Assembly (NCBI GenBank): GCA_903932145.1
Contig: CAIZFE010000080.1
Coordinates: 1-64,000, forward strand
DNA from: an uncultured Rhodopila sp.
GTDB lineage: Bacteria; Pseudomonadota; Alphaproteobacteria; Acetobacterales; Acetobacteraceae
DNA length: 64,000 bases
Reading direction: 5' to 3'
The first letter of the stretch is position 1. Each line of letters starts with the position of its first letter. Under the pieces are notes generated by a model. That model saw nothing but the letters and a program-made list of their open reading frames with translations, did not search any database and was not told the DNA's origin. The position numbers and the translations under genes were made by a program. Below are positions 61,653 through 64,000 of this stretch, one piece after another.

Positions 61653-62843
61653 ATGCAGTTCCATGATCGTGCCGCCCGAGACCTGTTTCTGCGGTGCCAC
61701 ACAGAATCGGTTTATAGTGCGCTGACCGACGGTTTCACCCGGTTCGTTCGGATCGAGGACATCGTGGCGCGCGCCGCCGAAGCGTTTCCCGGGCTTGTGC
61801 CAACGCTGGCGCACCTGGCTGACGAGGCCGGCCTAAAGTTGAAGGACAAGCAAGGACTGGAGAAGGACCAGAGCCTGCTTTTGTCTCACATCCTGGCGCA
61901 TCCGCGCTGCGGCACGCATCTGTGCCACGCGATGCTGCTGCCGCGTCCGGAAACAGCGGCGGCCCTCGCCACTCTGCAGGCACAAGGATACGTCGATCTC
62001 GGTCCCGTTCGGGTGGAACGCCACGGGCGGGCGGTGCATCTGCTCAGCACCAACCCGCGCTATCTGAACGCCGAGGATCAGGCGACGATCGATGCGATGG
62101 AGATCGGTGTCGATGTTGCGACACTGGACCCTGGCACCGACATCGCCGTGCTGCGCGGGCAGCCGGTGCAGAACGCCAAATACGCCGGCCGCCGCATCTT
62201 CGGCAGCGGCATCAACCTGACGCATCTGTATCAAGGGACCATCCCGTATCTGTGGTATGTGCAGCGCGAACTCGGCTTCATCCACAAATATTTCCGCGGC
62301 GTCGCGACGCCAGACATCCTGCCAGATGACGTCAACGGTGCCGGTATCGAAAAGCCCTGGATCGCGGTCGTCGAGGGCTGGGCGATCGGCGGCCACTGCC
62401 AAATCCTGCTGACCATGGACTACGTGCTGGCGGCGCAGGACTCCTACATGACGTTGCCAGCGCGTAAGGAGGGCATCATCCCCGGCGCCGCCAACATGCG
62501 GCTGCCCCGCTTCACCGGCGACCGTCTGGCGCGGCAACTGATCCAGGCCGAACGCCGCCTGGACTGCGACAGCACGGAGGGCCGCCTGATTTGCGACGAA
62601 ATTGTCCCTGCCGGAGACATGGATGCGGCGATCGAACGCACGGTGGAGATGCTGACCAGCGCCGGCGCTGTCGGCGCCATCGGCAACCGCCGGGCGTTCC
62701 GGGTCGCGGTGGAACCGCTGGATCTGTTCCGGCGGTATTGCGCGGTTTACGCGCGGGAGCAGGCATCCTGCCATTTCAGCCCGGCGCTGATCGATAATCT
62801 CGAACGCAACTGGGGGGCCGCGGACGCGACGCGGAGGAAATAG
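61653..62843 (+). CDS. DpgC-like crotonase-fold protein
   Basis: 396 residues: an N-terminal helical domain (about 1-160) followed by a crotonase fold, the layout of DpgC, a cofactor-free dioxygenase that converts 3,5-dihydroxyphenylacetyl-CoA to the glyoxylate. EGIIPGAANMRLPRFTGDRLARQLI and the long N-terminal domain are the strongest similarities. It follows the CoA ligase gene by 5 bp, so ligase plus oxygenase could process an aryl-acetyl-CoA. ATG 61653 with AAGGA upstream preferred to TTG 61644. A simple hydratase cannot be excluded. Confidence 0.72.
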   Translation: MQFHDRAARDLFLRCHTESVYSALTDGFTRFVRIEDIVARAAEAFPGLVPTLAHLADEAGLKLKDKQGLEKDQSLLLSHILAHPRCGTHLCHAMLLPRPETAAALATLQAQGYVDLGPVRVERHGRAVHLLSTNPRYLNAEDQATIDAMEIGVDVATLDPGTDIAVLRGQPVQNAKYAGRRIFGSGINLTHLYQGTIPYLWYVQRELGFIHKYFRGVATPDILPDDVNGAGIEKPWIAVVEGWAIGGHCQILLTMDYVLAAQDSYMTLPARKEGIIPGAANMRLPRFTGDRLARQLIQAERRLDCDSTEGRLICDEIVPAGDMDAAIERTVEMLTSAGAVGAIGNRRAFRVAVEPLDLFRRYCAVYAREQASCHFSPALIDNLERNWGAADATRRK

Positions 62844-62885
62844 CGTCCTCCGCGACGGCGACCCCCGTCATGGCCCGGCTTGGTC

Positions 62886-63272
62886 TTAAGCCCGCTGAAC
62901 CAGTTCGATCTTGTATCCGTCGGGATCTTCGACAAACGCAATGACAGTCGTCCCGAATTTCACCGGGCCGGGTTCGCGGGTAACCTTGGCGCCGAGGCCG
63001 CGCAGCGTCTCGGTGGTGGCATAGACGTCCGGCACGCCGATCGCGAGGTGCCCGAACGCGGTGCCCTGATCGTAGGCTTCGGTCCCATAGTTATAGGTCA
63101 GTTCCAGCAGGGTGTTGCTTTCCTCGGGACCGTAACCGACGAACGCCAGGGTGTACTTGCCATCGGGCACGTCGCGGCGGCGGATTTCCATCATGCCGAA
63201 GCCCTTGGTGTAGAAATCGAGGCTGCGTTGCAGGTCGCCGACGCGCAGCATGGTGTGCAGAAACTGAGCCAT
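62886..63272 (-). CDS. gloA: lactoylglutathione lyase (glyoxalase I)
   Basis: 128-residue VOC enzyme that isomerises the methylglyoxal-glutathione hemithioacetal. Metal ligands are His6 in [11 protein letters not shown], Glu in NTLLELTYN, His in FGHLAIGV and Glu in YKIELVQ. The sequence [29 protein letters not shown] is typical of GloA. Convergent with the DpgC-like gene. Confidence 0.94.
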   Translation of the reverse strand: MAQFLHTMLRVGDLQRSLDFYTKGFGMMEIRRRDVPDGKYTLAFVGYGPEESNTLLELTYNYGTEAYDQGTAFGHLAIGVPDVYATTETLRGLGAKVTREPGPVKFGTTVIAFVEDPDGYKIELVQRA

Positions 63273-63296
63273 AGGAAGTCCCTTCCAATTTTATGT

Positions 63297-63315
63297 CCGG
63301 CCCCGACGGGGCCGG
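63297..63315. terminator. stem-loop between lpxI and gloA
   Basis: CCGGCCCC (63297-63304), three-base loop, GGGGCCGG (63308-63315), 9 bp after the lpxI stop. No T-run on the minus strand, so it is only a weak terminator candidate. Confidence 0.4.
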
Positions 63316-63324
63316 TATCTGGTG

Positions 63325-64000
63325 TTACGCAAAGGTCGCCGGGTCGAGGCCCAGCAAAAACAAACCTGCCGCATCGGCTGCGGCAAGACAGGCATCACGC
63401 TCCGCCAGGATGGTGGCCCCGGCTTCAAACGCAAGACCTCTTAACCCGGCGGCAGCGGCATGGCGAACTGTGTCCGGCCCGATCGTCGGCAGATCGGCCC
63501 GTTTTTCCTGGCCGGGCTTGGCCAATTTCACCAAAACGCCACCGATCCCGTCCCGCCGCAACGCACCGGCGCGAGCCAGCATCGCGTCGGTGCCCTCGAT
63601 CGCCTCGACCGCCAGAACCAGCCCCTGCTGCACGACGCATCCCTGTCCGACGTCAGCCGCCCCAAGCAGTCTGGCGACCTGGACGCCGCGTTGGATATCG
63701 GTCATCGCCCTGGCATCCGGTGCCGTCCTGGTCATCAACCCGCTCGGTGCCACGGCCTCCCGCATGATGTCGTGGAAGCCGATGACGGAAAATCCCTCCT
63801 CCGTCAGCACCCGTATCACCGCCGCCAACAGCCCGTCGTCTCCGGCGAATGCCGCCCGGCCGACCCGAGCCAATAGCTTGGCCCCCTCGGCGTCTGGCCG
63901 CAGATCCAGCAGCGACGGCCGGCGCACCGGACCGATCATCACCAGATCCTGACACTTATTTTCTTTTAACGCCGCGATGATCCGGCCGGCGGCACCCAGC
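63325..64000 (-). CDS. lpxI: LpxI, lipid A pathway hydrolase (partial)
   Basis: Partial gene running off the right edge; the frame is open to the last base. About 225 codons are present of roughly 280. LpxI hydrolyses UDP-2,3-diacylglucosamine to lipid X in lipid A synthesis, replacing LpxH in many alphaproteobacteria. Recognised by LGAAGRIIAALKEN, MIGPVRRPSLLDLRPD, VIGFHDIM, DIQRGVQVARLLGAADVGQG and DLPTIGPDTV. The apparent start at 63942 (GTG) is internal to the family sequence, so the true start lies outside the window. Confidence 0.93.
   Translation of the reverse strand, partial: LGAAGRIIAALKENKCQDLVMIGPVRRPSLLDLRPDAEGAKLLARVGRAAFAGDDGLLAAVIRVLTEEGFSVIGFHDIMREAVAPSGLMTRTAPDARAMTDIQRGVQVARLLGAADVGQGCVVQQGLVLAVEAIEGTDAMLARAGALRRDGIGGVLVKLAKPGQEKRADLPTIGPDTVRHAAAAGLRGLAFEAGATILAERDACLAAADAAGLFLLGLDPATFA

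Overview
The window looks like chromosomal DNA from a GC-rich alphaproteobacterium, most likely a member of the Acetobacteraceae (Rhodospirillales). This is inferred from dnaA lying beside rpsT, a short-form hisG, NDUFAF5- and NDUFAF6-like genes, a heterotetrameric-type sarcosine oxidase locus and a PAS-GAF-PHY bacteriophytochrome. No rRNA, tRNA or CRISPR array was seen, and no integrase or transposase gene is present.

Layout. 0.2-5.4 kb: a branched-chain amino-acid type ABC operon (livK-H-MG-F) in which permease LivM and ATPase LivG are one polypeptide. 6.0-17.5 kb: an accessory region. It holds two copies of an unknown gene family with an identical promoter-to-ATG layout (the first copy has one in-frame stop), a protein built from two tandem helix-turn-helix units, a histidine kinase with a cut-off receiver, a nucleotidyltransferase fragment, and a light-sensing cluster (heme oxygenase, hybrid histidine kinase, bacteriophytochrome without a kinase). 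The light cluster lies between the 3' end of comF and a displaced, diverged second copy of that 3' end, so the 6.2 kb between them looks like an inserted island. 17.5-25.2 kb: a four-rhodanese protein, an NDUFAF5-like methyltransferase, an enoyl-CoA hydratase, an orphan HigA and a five-gene catabolic operon (three SDRs, an alpha/beta hydrolase, a TauD dioxygenase). 25.3-32.7 kb: cold-shock protein, sarcosine oxidase (soxB-D-A with gamma fused to alpha) and a GMC oxidoreductase.

32.8-44.8 kb: dnaA, rpsT, a CDF metal exporter, an OxlT-type transporter interrupted by one nonsense codon, a BI-1 membrane protein, and the ybbP/ybbA/tesA group, with a small inverted-repeat-bounded element between ybbA and ybbP. 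45-49 kb: an aldo/keto reductase paired with a signal-less NMT1-type protein, then a compact nitric-oxide operon (small membrane protein, group III truncated haemoglobin, NsrR, PAS protein) behind a palindrome that fits an NsrR operator. 49-64 kb: mostly housekeeping and metabolic genes (DoxX, dehalogenase-like hydrolase, NDUFAF6-like protein, Fe-SOD, MFS symporter, MmgE/PrpD, hisGD, a PaaK-like ligase with a DpgC-like protein, glyoxalase, and a partial lpxI running off the right edge).

The two strongest candidates for new biology are the comF-flanked split-phytochrome island, with its unknown gene family that appears to be transcribed without a leader, and the four-gene NsrR-controlled haemoglobin operon. 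All functional statements rest on reading motifs and gene context; no database search was run.
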